Assembly (NCBI GenBank): GCA_033297205.1 | Contig: MU859098.1 | Location: 1 to 64,000, forward strand | Direction of reading: 5' to 3' | From: Pseudoneurospora amorphoporcata | Taxonomy: Eukaryota > Ascomycota > Sordariomycetes > Sordariales > Sordariaceae | Length of the DNA: 64,000 nt | Part shown: one piece after another, positions 54,126-64,000 of the stretch | Layout of the letters: every line of letters starts with the position of its first letter | Position numbering within the stretch: the first letter of the stretch is position 1 | Position numbers and translations under genes: made by a program | The notes under the pieces: model-generated | What the model saw: only the letters and a program-made list of their open reading frames with translations | Database searches by the model: none | What the model was told of the DNA's origin: nothing

Positions 54126-57035
54126 TTACTTCCACTTCATTCCAAAACGCCCATGGGTCGGACATGTCTTCAGCCGCTCCTGCTGTCAGCAAATCTCGTT
54201 CGATTACACCTGAGCCGGCGACGCCACCCAATATCCAGATACAGCTGGTTCGCTTCCAAGCCTATCGGCTACACCATTTGGCAGCCACTACCGCATTGAA
54301 GGGTGTCTTCCCCTCCAGTTCCACATCCAATAACAAAGGGGAAGGAAGGTCCAGACCCAGGACAGACAGTTTCTGAGATCTTAATTGGTCTGGGGCCGCT
54401 TGACTCTGTGTGTCTTGGCACTTTTATGTTTTTCGTTTTATCTTTTTTTACCAGTGGCACCAAACCTTCCATTGATGGAATGAACCACACCCTGAGGACA
54501 TCAACAACTTGAAGCCTTTGATTTTGGCGTATCAATTACAGTATCCAGCTATGGGGTTGATCCCTCTTCCTTTCAGTTTTGGAATCAAGAGCTAGGAATC
54601 GGATTGTTAACGTCTTCGTGATGCTCAGAGATATGTTACCTTGTACATGAACGAGTACCTAGTCAGAGGGAGGAGGCATCGCGGACCGCAATGGGAAATC
54701 CGGAAGCAGACGGATGCCAAGACCACGGGCCGGTGCCGTCTTGGCAGGCCGGTCCCTCCCTGCTTGTGGGGAAATCTTTGCCGGGGGCGGGGGCCCGGAG
54801 CCATTTTAATTCGCCGCAGGTACCGCCGGATTTCGCACCATCTCAAAGTCCAAGTCGGGACGATCGGATCCGTGGTCCGAGATGTGCGGTGATAAAAGAT
54901 GTACATACTCCCTATGGGTGTCCAATATGACGGAAAGAAAGAAAGATGTCCAGACATTGAAATAAAGTCCGTGAATTTCGATTGGTTATTAGAGCGTGAT
55001 CGGTAGCCTTTTTTTTGCTGACTGCGGTCAGAAAAAGGTACTTCGGATAAAAAGTCGCACGGGCCTTTACATTTTTGGTTGCCAAAGTCCTTAGCGCAGA
55101 TTGCCGGTTAGAATAGTGATCTTCTGGTTGTTGTTTTGATGTTAGTTGTGATGCCCTATATTATAGCGCTTTTAGTGGTGTCGGCGGTCGGTTTATATCC
55201 CGGTCTTGGCACTTTGTGTTTTCCCGATTTCTTTTTTTTTCTTCCTTTTCCCATTTCTCCAACTGAGTTTCCCTGCTAGCCATCGTGAGTCTTTGCCCAT
55301 CTGCTGTCGTTTCAAGCGGTGAGAGCAGCCGCTTTCCTCCATTTAGTAATTAGTAACACAGAACAACGCATTATTCTCATCCGCAAGCGCAAAAACAAGC
55401 GCAACAATTTCATATCGCCTTGATAAATCAACTCCCTTCGGAGCCCCTTTAGGAAATCTCTCGCCTACACCAGAGTTGAAGGTTTTCAGGTCTTGAAGAT
55501 GCAAAAAGGAATGACAGAGATTCATGCACCACAGTTCTATCATATATCATCTTTACCAAGCGTCTCAACTCAGCTCGTCCGTCGTCGACTGAGGAAGGAT
55601 TTCATTGTTCATTATATACAAACAACAAAAAGTCAGGTCTTCATCATTATTAGCTTACCCTTGGAATGCGCCAACCTCAGATAACTGGCCGATTCTCCCT
55701 GTCCAGGAGTCCATATAGAGAGCCTGTTGAGGTACCTAATCGTTGAACGCCCCTTCTTCAGGCTTCAGGGCCAAACCTTCCATGATAAGGAGGCTCAAGA
55801 ATGCAACTGCGTCCGCCCATACAACGCGTCACGTCCATGATGCATTTCATTGAATCTGCTTGCTTGCTGGGGACGAACCAGTGGCAGCCGCTATCCTTGG
55901 TTCATAGCGTACTTCTTTCCATATCCGATCCCTCTCCTTTCCTTTGAGTCCTAGGCCTGCAAATGGAACCGAAGTGAGTGCAACCATCTATCATCGGATC
56001 ATGGGGCCGTGTGTATCACTCAGTCCTTCCTTCTTTGCCCTTTTCAGATGCACGACTTAAACGATGGGATTTCCATTCTGGCATCAATGTCGATTGGATC
56101 AAAAACTCGGTCTCCGAACGCACGCATCCCGCCGTATCCACCTCGGAGCTACCTCTAAGTACCCGCTCGGAAATGTTATCGCGCTAACTGCTCGTTACAG
56201 AAAAGAATGTGCACCCTAGATGGAGATGTATCTTGTTCGAGCTCCCCTTCTAATATTCACCTCCACGTCGTCCATTTTCCTGAACTTCGGCTGGATGAAC
56301 CGCTGTTGCGACGGCGAATTTCATGTTCCCTTGAGAGTGACAGAACTATTTATTCTCTTGATTCATGTCATCCGCTTGAAGAACACCACGATGCTACTAA
56401 GAGTATGTTTGTTACCTTGAAGATTTTTCCTTCATTCCTACAACCCTACGCGTGAAGATGATGGCGATGGAGGCGTAGCCATGTCCAGACCTCGCAACAC
56501 AATGCCTGAATTCCATTTGGATTGGTTTGGAGACGCTGCACTCACTCCATACTCCGGTCTTGGCACTTTCCTTTTTTCTGCCATCTCCCCGGGTATCGCA
56601 CAATTCACCTTCATACAGGGATAACTACATGATCTTGGAACTGATTTCTTGAAGCAAGTCATATGGGTTGAAGACGCATAGAACGATGATCCTTCCATTC
56701 GCTATCCCGTCGAGAGCAAGTGTCTACCACGCTACCGAAGAAAAGACATTGTCCCCGCAGACATGAGTCACTCAGCCGGCCAGCCGGCAATTGCTCAAAA
56801 GAAATCCCAAGTTCCCAACCAAAAGACCAAAAGTTGATGCCATCCAAGTCCAAAAGCATGCCCGTGAAAGCGATCGGTCTAAAAGCCCCATCCGTCACAA
56901 CCCAGAGCAGCCCGAGACACAGGAACCAATCCACACGTATGAGTGAGTACTCATCCAGTTCTGCCAGGGCCCAGGTTCATCTTCCGTCGTGACTGTGAGG
57001 GGGAGGTCCGGCATCCGACGACCGACGACCGACGC
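54126..57035. other. Intergenic, no supported gene
   Basis: About 2.9 kb with only small, overlapping ORFs on both strands and no recognisable protein, RNA or transposon ends. AT-rich with pyrimidine tracts around 55000-55260. Confidence 0.5.
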
Positions 57036-57647
57036 TTATCTAGCCCCAGCTACTCCCATTCTTGCCAACATATTGATAACCCCTTGTTCCTCGGCGGCTG
57101 GGGTAGAAAAAGAAACATGTTAGTGTCGTCGTCGTTCCGCCATCCATTTTGGTACAACCTGCAGTCGTGCAGCTGGACGGTAAAACTTACTATGAGTCTC
57201 ATCACCACCCACTTGCCCAACGTTAACCACATCCGTCTGGACGTCGCCCAACTTGCGCGTCGCTAGTACCGGCATTCCGTCGTCATCAATGTCCATGTGA
57301 GGTTCAAACAGAGAAACGGCGATTCGGTATCTGCCAGACTTGGGGAACGTAGCATCGTGGAAGAGGAGAAAGAAGGAAGTATGCTCTCCGTCTTGCTCGG
57401 CCACGGCTGTTTTGGCGAGACCATGGAGCGACTGTGCTGCCCGATCGTCATTGACCTGTTGGTTCGTGGTTGCGTCCACAAGATATAGCATGCCATGGAC
57501 CTCGGAGGGAGCCTGGTCGGTGGGCATAGGACCGTACTTGATGACAGCTGGGATTTTGACATTGTTCCCAGTCAGGATGTGTGGAGGAGGCTTGACGACG
57601 ACCGAGATGGGGATATCGTTCAAGGTAGAACCGGTAGAGGTGGACAT
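57036..57647 (-). CDS. Short velvet-like protein
   Basis: Two exons (57647-57191, 57097-57036) joined across a 93-nt intron with a perfect GTAAGT donor, a CTAAC branch and a CCCAG acceptor give 172 residues. Without splicing the frame would end with a basic, unlike tail, so the intron is preferred. The body reads ISVVVKPPPHILTGNNVKIP, VHGMLYLVDATTNQQVNDD, HTSFFLLFHDATFPKSGRYR and IAVSLFEPHMD; the order of a PPP motif, a hydrophobic strand ending in D-A, an FF-L-F-D strand and a G-R-(Y/F)-R-h strand is that of the fungal velvet regulatory domain. The usual QQPxRAR N-terminal block is missing and the C-terminal helix (AEEQGVINMLARMG) is divergent. Velvet proteins control development and secondary metabolism; whether this one binds DNA is unknown. 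Confidence 0.6.
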
Positions 57648-58827
57648 TCTGTACGTGTGTGGGGTTGTTGAATACTGTTGTTGATATTGGAGACAAACGA
57701 GTCAGTAAATAGGTATTCTGTTTGATGTTGATTCAAAAAGAAAGTCCGAAATCCAAAGCTGTTTCCGTGGATTTATACCTCAACAACAACTACCAGAATC
57801 CCCAGTTGCGTGGACTATGCCATCACACCAACATGACGTTGGTTCACGATGAAACTGTGGTAGAGAACGGAGAAAGGGAAATTGGAGTTGGTAGCAGATG
57901 GTGCGGTACCTTGCTTGATACTGACGACGACATCCTTTCAACTCAATCGTTTGGTCCGGGTTGGATCCGATGATACAGTGCTCTTTGTCTGATGATGATG
58001 ATGATGAGCGTCTAAGGCTGGCCCTGGCAAGAGGTAGGGCTGAGCCGTCAGATGATTCTATTTCGTGACTGGATGTTGCAAGTTCAAGTTGGTGAAGGAA
58101 TATCAGGTCGACAAAGAATTGTTTCTCCGATGTTCGTGATACCAAGAGCAGAGCTGTCCGGGGAGAGGTCATCGGTCCAGGGGTGCTTGATGACAATACT
58201 TATGAGCTTTTGGACTTTCATTCTTCTTGGTCCACTTGAGGTTATGTGGGCTGCGCCTTTCCCCACCATATCTGGAGCCGGAGATCTTTCCGTGCATCAT
58301 GGGAGCAGGCTCATGAATCTCATGCACTGATCTGGTACGGACTGCCTTCCTGTGCCAAATTTGGGTTAGGTATGTCTCTCGGCTAAAAGGTTTGGGTCCT
58401 GTACACCGGAAATACGCAATCGTTCAGCAGGACCAGGGGATCGGGTTTCAAACGATCCAATTTATCATTGGCCTTTATGAGCTCCTTGGTATCGACTTGT
58501 CTCGTTGGTTCCCCTTGGCGTCATCACCTGGGTCCGGGTCGTTAGCCTCAGGGTCCTCGTCTCGTGATGTAGTTCGATCCACGTTCCCTTGGAAAATGTT
58601 GGTGCTGATCGTCGACAGGGGCTCTTTCTGGGGAGTCTCGGACAAAGATCCGGTTGTGTGTTAGCAAGTCCCACCCGTTCGCTGACAGATGGGAAAAGAC
58701 GTGACAGATCGTTTGTGGCGCTCGGTTATGATGCAGGGACCAATGAGGTCCGAGATGAACACGGCGAGTTGGATGCCCTCAAGGGCATATTGAACTTGCA
58801 CCTCTGCAGGCATTTAAAAGGTTAGCG
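57648..58827. other. Intergenic, no supported gene
   Basis: Upstream region of the velvet-like gene. A 138-codon minus frame (57780-58196) contains a Ser run and some protein-like sequence but no convincing context. A GAT microsatellite lies at about 57993-58008. Confidence 0.45.
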
Positions 58828-59287
58828 CAGCGTTCGCTATAAAACAGTACCCTATCAAATAGATCAAATCGTCGCCTGGCTAACCAATCCAAATCGGGCA
58901 CCAGAGAGCCAAATCTAAATCAATCGTCACGCCGTCTCGTTTTAACTATTTTGTTACGTCAAGTAGGGTAGGTTGTTGCTCATTGACATGCGGATGGCCT
59001 GTTTTTGGTGCAGAAATCGGGCATTTAAATATAGACGACTACTTAATACCTACTTATAAAAACGTATATTCGGGCCTCGGATCGGTAAAATAACGACTTT
59101 CGAATATTACGGATAGATTTAGTACAATATCACGCCGGCGGCGGTCCGGGAAAATATTTGTCCGGTTTTGATCAATTCGTCAAACTAAATTAATTTAGGA
59201 TGTAAACAAACCAATCCTACAATATTTTAGGCAAAACCAACCAGTTCGGACCTCGTTTTAAATTGAATTGTTTTGTAGCGAACGCTG
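58828..59287. mobile_element. hAT-like MITE with 8-bp target-site duplication
   Basis: Seen: CAGCGTTCGCTA begins the element at 58828 and its reverse complement ends it at 59287. The terminal repeats match at 19 of 21 positions, both differences being transitions. The 8-bp sequence GGTTAGCG flanks it perfectly on both sides (58820-58827 and 59288-59295). An 8-bp duplication plus short terminal repeats starting CA-G is the hAT-superfamily mark (family knowledge). The 460-bp interior is AT-rich, with no coding capacity, so it is non-autonomous. Confidence 0.88.
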
Positions 59288-59295
59288 GGTTAGCG

Positions 59296-62200
59296 CGGTG
59301 AATTGCCCAAGTCGCGATAACTTTAATGTTCCTACCGAAGATGGGCGGTTTACCCAGTATTGGAGCCCTGAATATTGTAGAGTGGCGGTACTAAGCTAAC
59401 AAGTTATATGCCAGCAGAGGTGTAGATGTCCTGATCTTCGAGACGTTTTCGTGGGAAACTTCTGCCAACAGTATCAAGGGATACGCTGAAGAAACCCGAT
59501 GCTATCGCCAACACCCATCTGTTGGGCGCTGTTTGGTGTACAAGAGTGAGCCGGCTTGAGATGCTCATCACCTTTGTTTCCAAGTCGCTGGTTTTCTGCG
59601 ACCTGCGATCAGAGGGGGCATTCTCAGCCACGTGGATCAAAAGCAGGGCACGGTGTTTCTGCCCAGTCGGAAATTGTCGAAAAGAGCCGCGTCACATGCA
59701 GTGGTGCAGTGATAATGTTGTTGTCGTTACGGATCTGCCTGGGATCCAAGCTGCCGGTACTCACAACCCTTGTCCTTCGCGCCCAGGGTGGGCGAGAACT
59801 AACAACAAAGTGGTGATGATCTGCCTCTGTGCTCGGCGGCTGTCAAACTCCTGTATGTCGTCAGCGAGGAGGCATGTGCATTCGAGGAAATCGTCACTCA
59901 TGCAATGCACCATTGCGAGCGTCATGCTGTGGTTACTGGCTTGCTTCTATTCGTGCGGCGCAGTGTTCTAGATTGACGATGGTGTCGCTTCGCCAGCTGA
60001 AGGGGGAGTTGCGTTCACGAATCTGATTCGATGACCATGGCAATTGCGATGCACAACTTCTCGGCGCCACGAGCTAATCATGTACGTTAGCACCACAACA
60101 CTGGAATTGCAAGCAAGATATCCGATCTTGCTTCCATACTTTCGGGTTTAGGGCAAAATCGATTCAGATCCAGGGCGCTACCACCTCAGATCGCAAAATG
60201 TGATGGAAGCCTAAAAGCCCAACCAGAGCTAGGTATAAGAATAATCCGGCTCCGACCAATCGCTTGACTTCCGATACATGTCCAGAGGTTCTGATCGTGA
60301 GATTTGAAGAGGAATGGGACATTAAACGCTTCAATCGAGGATTTCCAGAGGTTGTTTACCACATGGAAATCGAAGTCAGGGGTTTAATTGCACAATCCCT
60401 GCCGGACCTCCCCCTCCCCCGAAAATCCCCACGTGCTCATCTCAAGCTCTCCCTCCGATCACCCATCGCTCGACCGGCGAGGAGGAAGTCCGTCTGCCCG
60501 AAAAGAGTAAGATGGCAAGTTGTTGGAAGCTCTCTCATATATTATCGAATTCGAAGCCGCTAATATCTGGTGTCTTCCCGTGACACTGCAGCTAACATTG
60601 GCTGTCTCGGATTTTCGATCGAGTCGTTCGTCTCAGTTGAGTCAACAGTCTCCGATGACACCAACAAATTCACTGCTTCCATCCGTCGGGTGCTACCTGT
60701 TCGCATCGCGGTCACATCATGGTTTCACAAGACTGTTAAGACATGTCCAACGTATACTCTCTCCCGTCGAACCACGGCAAGGCAGTCGATCTCCAGTCCG
60801 AAACTCTTCGCAAGGGAGGCATCCACTCCCTTGACTCTCTGTTAGTGTAACTGTGTTTTGACCTCACCATCCCACTAGAGGTGACCTCCACAGAATCATC
60901 AAGTCGGGGACCAAAAGTCTCGGGGACCAAAAGTCTCCATCAGCCCTTCCCGGGCCGCCAGCACCCATCGCCTCGCTTCGGTAAACCCATGTCTAATCCA
61001 TCTGACTTGCGACGGCGGGGCCGGAACCGCTTGGTTCCGAGGAGGTACGGAAAATGATGGCATAGAAAAAGAAAAGAAGACATACCAAGTCGCCTATCTA
61101 CGCTCCGTGTTAATGCCCACCATCAGACTCGGTAGGATCACGAACGCGGTAGCCAGCTCTCCAAGGATCGGCGGAGCGGAGTATTAGCATGTCATGGAAG
61201 GAAATGAAGGCCGAGAACCCCATGGTAACAAAATGCCACTGACTCGCGGCCTGCTTGATGGGATTTGGTTGTGTGAGACATGGGATTCCACTTGTTGGTC
61301 GAGTCACATCCCGGGAGGTGTGCCGCTTGGCCTGATCCGCTGCATTCGTGCTCTCCAAAGGGTGCTCCCGGTTTCCGTATGTCCGCTCGGATCTGACCCG
61401 TATCCGGGCCACTGGCTCACACTGGCGCTGCTTTCTTGCGCAGCTTTCTTGCGCAGCATGACTGCCCCGTACTCTATTTCAGCTGTGTGATTACTGGCAC
61501 TTGAGGCTCGTCCTTCTTTGTCACCGTTGGCCTATTTCTCGGTCGATTGAGCCGTCAAGACAATCTAGCGTGGTATACTGCTGCGTAAAGTGGGAACCTG
61601 ATGATGCGAGTAGGATGCCATCGAGAATTCGAGATCGCTTATCGTGTCGCGTGTCGCGCCATCGTCAGGTGGTGAGGCCGTGATACTATTTGTAGACCAA
61701 TCAGTTAACTGAAAACGACATGACACAACCAATTCAGACGTTTGATACTTGGCAGCCTAAAGAAGCGGTAGCTAGTTCATATTGCGGTGGTGTCGATGTT
61801 GTCGGTGATGACGATCAGCGAAGTGGTTGGCGTGGAGTCGAGTGTCGCAGTAGGAATCCTTGAACGAGATTCAACTTCATCTAGATGGCTAATTGTCCGG
61901 GTGGCCTCCAGATAGTGCACTATCTTGATGGGGAAGGGGCGAAGAAGACCAAAGGAGCGGCGGTGATGTTATGAAACAGAAAGGAAGAGGAATAGGTTCA
62001 TGCGGGAATGGTCGATGCGGCCATCATTCCTTGCAAAGAGGAAGAACGTGCCAGAATGGGGGACATGGCAGGTTCAGCACCCCACAGCGTTCGTCCGCAA
62101 AAGATCGCAAAGGCATGACGTGATGCACGAGAAGGTGCAACAGCATGGTACATTGGTGATGTAGACAAATGCTGGACGGAAGGCGCAGACGCTCATGGAG

Positions 62201-63514
62201 AAGCAGGAGCACCTGGCCAATCCTTAGCCATTACCTGCCCGCGTTAACACTCCCGTCGTGGAAAGAGCGTGCAGGCACGTCGGGTGCAAAAGATACCTAA
62301 CATCTTCGGGTGGAAAGTACGTCCCGTTCATCTCGGGTTCTCCAAACGCAATCCCCACCGAGTGTTCGTCTGATCTACATTGCTAAGGCTGGTTGATAAA
62401 CAAAAGGTTCGGATCAGGTTTTCAACAATCCAGTGGGCTCGTGGTCGAGCGGCGTGATGCGTCGCTCAACTTCGATTGCCGGGGCTGTCAGACGAAGGCC
62501 TACCCCGTACCCCTTCCCCTCCCCCCTCCTCCCCGGGGAGGCCGTTGGCAGCTGCCGAGTGGCAGGGCCAGCTATTCCAGAGTACAAGTGTGGCCTGGAA
62601 GTTTGTCTGACAGCTAGTGTTGACAGCTGGCGTCTTCCGGCTACGCAAATAAGGCTCTTCTACTCCTTTCCAGTTGTCACGGCACGTCCTGCGTTCGAAC
62701 CACGCTCACTCCTCTTTTTTTGCTCCTTTTCCTCTATGGGTTGCTTCATTTACTTATCCGCCTGGCTAACCTACGAAGCAAGGTTACGAGAGAGGAACAA
62801 GAGACACACAAAATGAGCGGATTTGACCGATAGGAATGTAGGAGTAGAGGTATCATCCGGCTCACTCGCAGACGCCATCATCAGTTGCTGCTTGCTCACG
62901 GTATACAACGTTCCTTCCTCAGGCTAACATTTGAGAATTTCCGGGCTGTAGTGTTACCTGTCTCCTTCCCAGTACCGTCCGCTTTCGGTCCTGACGGGCT
63001 ACCCGGCTTCTTTATCGGGTCCCAATCATCCTTTTTTTTTATCCCAATGGTTTCTACCGGTACCTCTACATCTACTTATCGACTGCGGCCTCCAACCATC
63101 CACCACTCCTTCGGTCCTTCCCGCTGAAAATGTTCCTGCGTGATGGAGATGAGGAGCTGCATCTTCTCCCGCTGTTATCCGTCTCCACCCTGCAGGCATG
63201 AACCCGACCCCTTCCTTCCCTGCACAGAATACTCGACAATATACATCCCCTTCCTTCCCTCCCTTTATACAAACAATTTTGCCCAACCATGTTTCGAAAT
63301 TCTCATCCATAGACAGCGAACTCCGGCTTTCTCTTCTCCGAGCCACCCAACCGCCGAACCGACCACCCGACTGCACGATTGCCCGACCGAGACTCGTAGC
63401 GCCAAACAATCCATCCCCATGTACCAAATCCCTCGTTCCACCCGTCGATTGATTCGAGCTCCCTTGGTCCTATATTCTCCCTTGTCCTCCAATCGTCTAC
63501 TCCCCACCGGGTCC
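59296..63514. other. Gene-poor region
   Basis: About 4.2 kb with small ORFs on both strands, none protein-like enough to call. A stretch at 62439-62495 resembles the 5' half of a tRNA (see findings), but the 3' half is not recognisable. No transposon ends were found. Confidence 0.5.
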
Positions 63515-64000
63515 CTACTGCCTGCCAACACGAGCCACCGTGCTGGACAGATCAACTTCGATCTCGTTTTGCCAGAGGCAGTCGTCGCAGGCGCAGTATG
63601 GCGCGCAGGAAGACAACTTCGACTTTGCATCTCGGTCTGGAGTGCAAAAGTCCATGAGGTCGTTCCATAACTGGGACTGAATCGAAGGAGTATGATCTGC
63701 TTGCATAGAGCTGCTGCAAGTGGCGACGGAAGCGGTAGCGCTGGTGGTCGAACCGCCGACGTTGCTGGGAGCAAGATGGGTTTTGGCTGTGTGATATGAC
63801 GCGACTGAGCTTGCGGTGGTCTTGGAAAGGTCACTCTCGGTCCTGGAAGAAGTGATTACTGCCAGGGTACGCTTCGGAATCTTGGAGGAACGGTTAACCG
63901 GCGCAACACGGAGACCAGTCGTGGACTTGTTGATGCGAGGCACAACAGCACTGCTGCGCTTAGTACCGACATCTACAATATGGCTCGGAGTGTTCACAGT
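63515..64000 (-). CDS. 3' end of an unrecognised gene at the right edge
   Basis: The minus-strand frame is open from the window edge to a stop at 63515 (at least 160 residues). It is Ser/Thr-rich and basic (KRSSAVVPRINKSTTGLRV), ending with a more ordered segment: SQLWNDLMDFCTPDRDAKSK followed by a Cys cluster CAPYCACDDC and LWQNEIEVDLSS. The start is outside the window or near 63997. I recognise no family. Composition and length suggest a real coding end rather than chance. Confidence 0.5.
   Translation of the reverse strand, partial: TVNTPSHIVDVGTKRSSAVVPRINKSTTGLRVAPVNRSSKIPKRTLAVITSSRTESDLSKTTASSVASYHTAKTHLAPSNVGGSTTSATASVATCSSSMQADHTPSIQSQLWNDLMDFCTPDRDAKSKLSSCAPYCACDDCLWQNEIEVDLSSTVARVGRQ

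Noticed and set aside
59522..59971. 149-codon plus ORF right of the hAT-like element
   Set aside because: No family resemblance to transposase or any other protein; Cys/Arg-rich chance-type frame.

Overview
This is nuclear DNA of a filamentous ascomycete, most likely a Sordariales fungus close to Neurospora or Sordaria. Three things support this. Genes are single-promoter units with short introns of about 55-130 nt, carrying GTRNGT donors, CTAAC/CTGAC-type branch sites and YAG acceptors. Coding exons are GC3-rich and full of homopolymer-prone low complexity (Q, G, N and acidic runs), while intergenic DNA has AT-rich islands. The 736-residue large-subunit catalase at 7.7-9.9 kb matches Neurospora CAT-1 in length and in its Cys356/Tyr379 pair. 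No operons, CRISPR arrays, rRNA genes or intact tRNA genes were seen.

Layout. 0-0.5 kb: edge of an unrecognised minus-strand gene. 2.6-5.1 kb: a four-exon gene for a Cys/His-rich repeat protein. 7.7-9.9 kb: catalase-1. 11.0-12.8 kb: M20-type carbamoyl-amino-acid amidohydrolase with a likely mitochondrial leader. 13.1-14.4 kb: calcineurin-like phosphoesterase. 15.3-16.0 kb: mitochondrial pyruvate carrier subunit 1. 18.1-19.5 kb: glutamine/glycine-rich protein of unknown role. 19.9-28.3 kb: accessory region with three tandem minus-strand F-box-like paralogues (outer two broken, middle intact), two non-autonomous DNA transposons (one with TA, one with TTA target duplications), an AT-rich island and a 12-bp minisatellite. 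29.4-30.7 kb: laccase pseudogene lacking its 3' half. 34.5-36.2 kb: amino-acid permease. 37.1-38.6 kb: alpha/beta-hydrolase with a large charged insertion. 39.7-41.7 kb: HET-domain protein. 43.1-45.1 kb: Myb/SANT-like Q-rich protein. 46.3-48.1 kb: membrane-anchored lectin-like protein. 48.6-51.3 kb: a divergent pair of secreted paralogues of unknown function. 51.7-54.1 kb: large integral membrane protein. 57.0-57.6 kb: short velvet-like protein. 58.8-59.3 kb: hAT-like MITE with a perfect 8-bp target duplication. 63.5 kb to the right edge: 3' end of an unrecognised gene.

The conserved genes (catalase, pyruvate carrier, amidohydrolase, permease, phosphoesterase) are ordinary metabolic and stress genes without evident functional coupling. 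The interest lies in the 19.9-30.7 kb block. There, duplicated F-box-like genes, a truncated laccase, two MITE-like elements and repeats sit together. The breaks include glutamine-type stop codons and G/A differences between terminal repeats, which is what repeat-induced point mutation (RIP) would leave; that link is inference. Gene models were built by hand from splice sites and frame continuity; no database search was run.
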